Of a DNA stretch of 6,725 nt, positions 5,473-6,725 are shown one piece after another. Position numbers and translations under genes: made by a program. The stretch is from Pseudomonadota bacterium (GTDB taxonomy: Bacteria > Desulfobacterota > JAPLJL01): the NCBI GenBank assembly GCA_026388615.1, contig JAPLJL010000005.1, forward strand, positions 1 through 6,725. Reading direction: 5' to 3'. The stretch's first letter is position 1; each line of letters begins with the position of its first letter. Below the pieces are notes generated by a model, which did no database searches, was not told the DNA's origin, and worked only from the letters and a program-made list of their open reading frames with translations.

Positions 5473-6180
5473 ATGAAAATCCGTTACATCAAACATTCCA
5501 CCCTGATTATTGAATCCGGCGGGAAGAAGATCATCACCGATCCCTGGCTGGTCGGGAATTTCCGGTTTTTCCCGGCCCGTCCCCGCCAGGTCAAGCCGGA
5601 GGAGCTCCATGATCTGAATTTAATCCTCATCTCTCACGGACACGGGGATCACCTGCACGCCGAGAGTCTGGCCACTCTTCCCCGTCAGGCCAAGGTCATT
5701 GTCCCGCGGGGTTTGAAGAACAAGCTGATCCGGCTGGGTTTTCTGGATACGGTTGAACTCTCACCGGGGGAGGAGTTTTCCCTCCCGACTTTGACCATCG
5801 CCGCCGTCCCGGCCAAGCATCCCGGCCCGGCGGTAGGATATATGATCAAGGATGGGAAAACGGTGTATTTTGCCGGCGACACGGTTCTCTTCCCGGGGAT
5901 GAAGGAGATCGCCTCCCGGTTCAAGATTGACGCGGCCTTTCTCCCGATCGGCGGGGTCAGGATGTTCGGGTTCAAGCTGGGAATGGACCCGGCAGACGCG
6001 CTCCGGGCCGCCGAAATTCTCAACCCGAAGCTTTTAATCCCGATTCATTATGCCACGGGGGCGTCCGTTCCTCTGCTTTTTTCCATGAAAGGCAGCCCCG
6101 AAGAATTACTGCGGAAGGCCGGCCCGGGCCTGAAGGAAAAAATCCGGGTCCTCGCCGAAGGCGAAACCATCGAAATTTAA
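5473..6180 (+). CDS. MBL-fold metal-dependent hydrolase, UPF0173/UlaG-like
   Basis: The complete 235-residue protein belongs to the metallo-beta-lactamase fold, in the group of small L-ascorbate-lactonase/UPF0173-like hydrolases. The two-metal site is intact: HGHGDH (55-60) supplies H55, H57, D59 and H60, and H116 (AKHPG), D136 (FAGDT) and H192 (IPIHY) supply the rest. An early TDPW (22-25) and the late MDPADALRAAEILNPK segment (171-186) are typical of the group. The substrate cannot be told from sequence; relatives cleave lactones or phosphodiesters, and many are uncharacterised. There is no signal peptide, so it is cytoplasmic. The ATG is chosen because MKIRYIKHST is the normal family opening, yet no Shine-Dalgarno is visible upstream, so initiation may be weak or from a very short leader. 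It stands alone behind the palindromic repeat, with no partner gene in the same composition downstream. Confidence 0.88.
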   Translation: MKIRYIKHSTLIIESGGKKIITDPWLVGNFRFFPARPRQVKPEELHDLNLILISHGHGDHLHAESLATLPRQAKVIVPRGLKNKLIRLGFLDTVELSPGEEFSLPTLTIAAVPAKHPGPAVGYMIKDGKTVYFAGDTVLFPGMKEIASRFKIDAAFLPIGGVRMFGFKLGMDPADALRAAEILNPKLLIPIHYATGASVPLLFSMKGSPEELLRKAGPGLKEKIRVLAEGETIEI

Positions 6181-6309
6181 ATTTTATTTTAAACCGTATT
6201 TTGCTTAAAAAAGGGGGTTTTGAATATTCAATCCAGATAGGGACGGAAATGATTTTCTTTAGAAGTATCACAAGATTTCAGAATCAAAGAAAGGCAGAGA
6301 GTATAATAA

Positions 6310-6531
6310 ATGTCGTCTAAAATTCATTTAGAGATTAATCAAAGACTTAAACATTTTCTCATTTCCTTGGTTGTATCTACTTTATCTGTATCTTCCCTAG
6401 TGGGAATTGCCTACGTTTACACCCATTATGGTTCTTATATTCCAAGTATTTTTAATTATTTTATCATTGTGCTGGCTTTATTTGTCATTTATGTAATCGC
6501 TCGCCGCCATGGGCATTATTTGATTTGTTAG
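6310..6531 (+). CDS. Hypothetical small membrane protein, probable 5' part of a frameshifted gene
   Basis: I do not recognise this 73-residue product. It has two hydrophobic segments, residues 15-36 (FLISLVVSTLSVSSL...) and 44-65 (IPSIFNYFIIVLALFVIYV), followed by RRHGH and an early stop. Codons are AT-rich at third positions, unlike every gene to the left. The upstream region offers only a weak Shine-Dalgarno (GAGAG, 8 nt before the ATG). From the GGG at 6511-6513 onward, reading one base back (-1) continues without a stop to 6713 and adds a third hydrophobic segment. One extra G there would give a single protein of about 134 residues. I think this is the N-terminal part of a broken or mis-sequenced gene rather than a complete one. 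Confidence 0.45.
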   Translation: MSSKIHLEINQRLKHFLISLVVSTLSVSSLVGIAYVYTHYGSYIPSIFNYFIIVLALFVIYVIARRHGHYLIC

Positions 6532-6713
6532 CAGCGTTAGGATTATGGCCACATACACGTGGTCGAGAGAATTTTGTCGAATTAAATCCAGGGTTATGGG
6601 TTTTTTGTGCGGTTTATTATACGCTGATCATTTATTTAATTTTACGTTTTTGGCATCGTTTCGGGCCTTCAATTCGTAAACAATATAAGAGACTTGTAAC
6701 GGTCGGAAAGTAA
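6525..6713 (+). CDS. Hypothetical membrane-protein fragment, probable 3' part of the same frameshifted gene
   Basis: The 62-codon frame from a TTG at 6525 encodes LLAALGLWPHTRGRE, a hydrophobic helix (NPGLWVFCAVYYTLIIYLIL) and a basic tail (RKQYKRLV). No Shine-Dalgarno precedes the TTG, and the frame stays open back to about 6489 through ALFDLLAALG, so this is not a natural gene start. It is best read as the -1 frame continuation of the reading frame at 6310. The base composition is the same AT-rich type as that frame. The family is unknown. A genuine overlapping second gene, starting at the TTG with a 7-bp overlap, is the less likely alternative. Confidence 0.35.
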   Translation: MLAALGLWPHTRGRENFVELNPGLWVFCAVYYTLIIYLILRFWHRFGPSIRKQYKRLVTVGK

Positions 6714-6725
6714 CTTGCTACTTTG

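Noticed and set aside
6191..6221. Rho-independent terminator after the MBL hydrolase (AAACC...GGTTT followed by T)
   Set aside because: The stem has only 5 pairs, mostly A-T, around a loop of 20 nt, and the T-run is short, so it is not supportable.

Overview
The window is a stretch of bacterial chromosome, GC-rich over most of its length, with six confidently readable genes and an AT-rich right end. The set suggests a Gram-negative, probably anaerobic bacterium. It contains a folate-dependent TrmFO, a free-standing B12-methionine-synthase activation-type protein, an FmdB-type zinc ribbon with a Met/acid-rich tail, heptamer repeats in the spacers and a GTCATTGCGAG-type palindrome. A Desulfobacterota-like lineage or a neighbouring candidate phylum would fit. 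This placement is inference; no rRNA or tRNA is present to settle it.

Left half (23-3225, minus strand): an operon-like run read right to left as trmFO, tsaD, rsmA. All three products mature the translation apparatus: m5U54 in tRNA, t6A37 in tRNA, and the m6,2A pair at the 3' end of 16S rRNA. trmFO and tsaD overlap by 20 bp, and tsaD and rsmA are 43 bp apart. The rsmA spacer is made of 7-bp repeats that also carry its ribosome binding site.

Middle (3226-4039): a 106-bp divergent control region holds two candidate promoters whose cores overlap, plus two small dyads. It separates trmFO from a plus-strand gene for a MetH-reactivation-domain-like protein with a C-terminal Cys cluster. Both divergent genes touch folate one-carbon chemistry, one directly (TrmFO uses methylene-THF) and one through cobalamin methyl transfer.

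Right-middle (4040-5250): a second heptamer array is followed by an extended -10 promoter. After that come a small FmdB-family zinc-ribbon gene and, 24 bp downstream, a gene for a secreted START/SRPBCC-like protein.

Right (5251-6725): the next spacer carries a third heptamer array and an 84-bp imperfect palindromic repeat. It is followed by a complete MBL-fold metal-dependent hydrolase gene. Beyond 6180 the base composition turns AT-rich. The two short membrane-protein reading frames there look like one gene broken by a single-base frameshift.

Most of the window is ordinary housekeeping sequence, and no clearly new multi-gene system is visible. The parts most worth a second look are the stand-alone MetH-activation protein with its control region, the three different heptamer arrays, the palindromic element and the split membrane gene.
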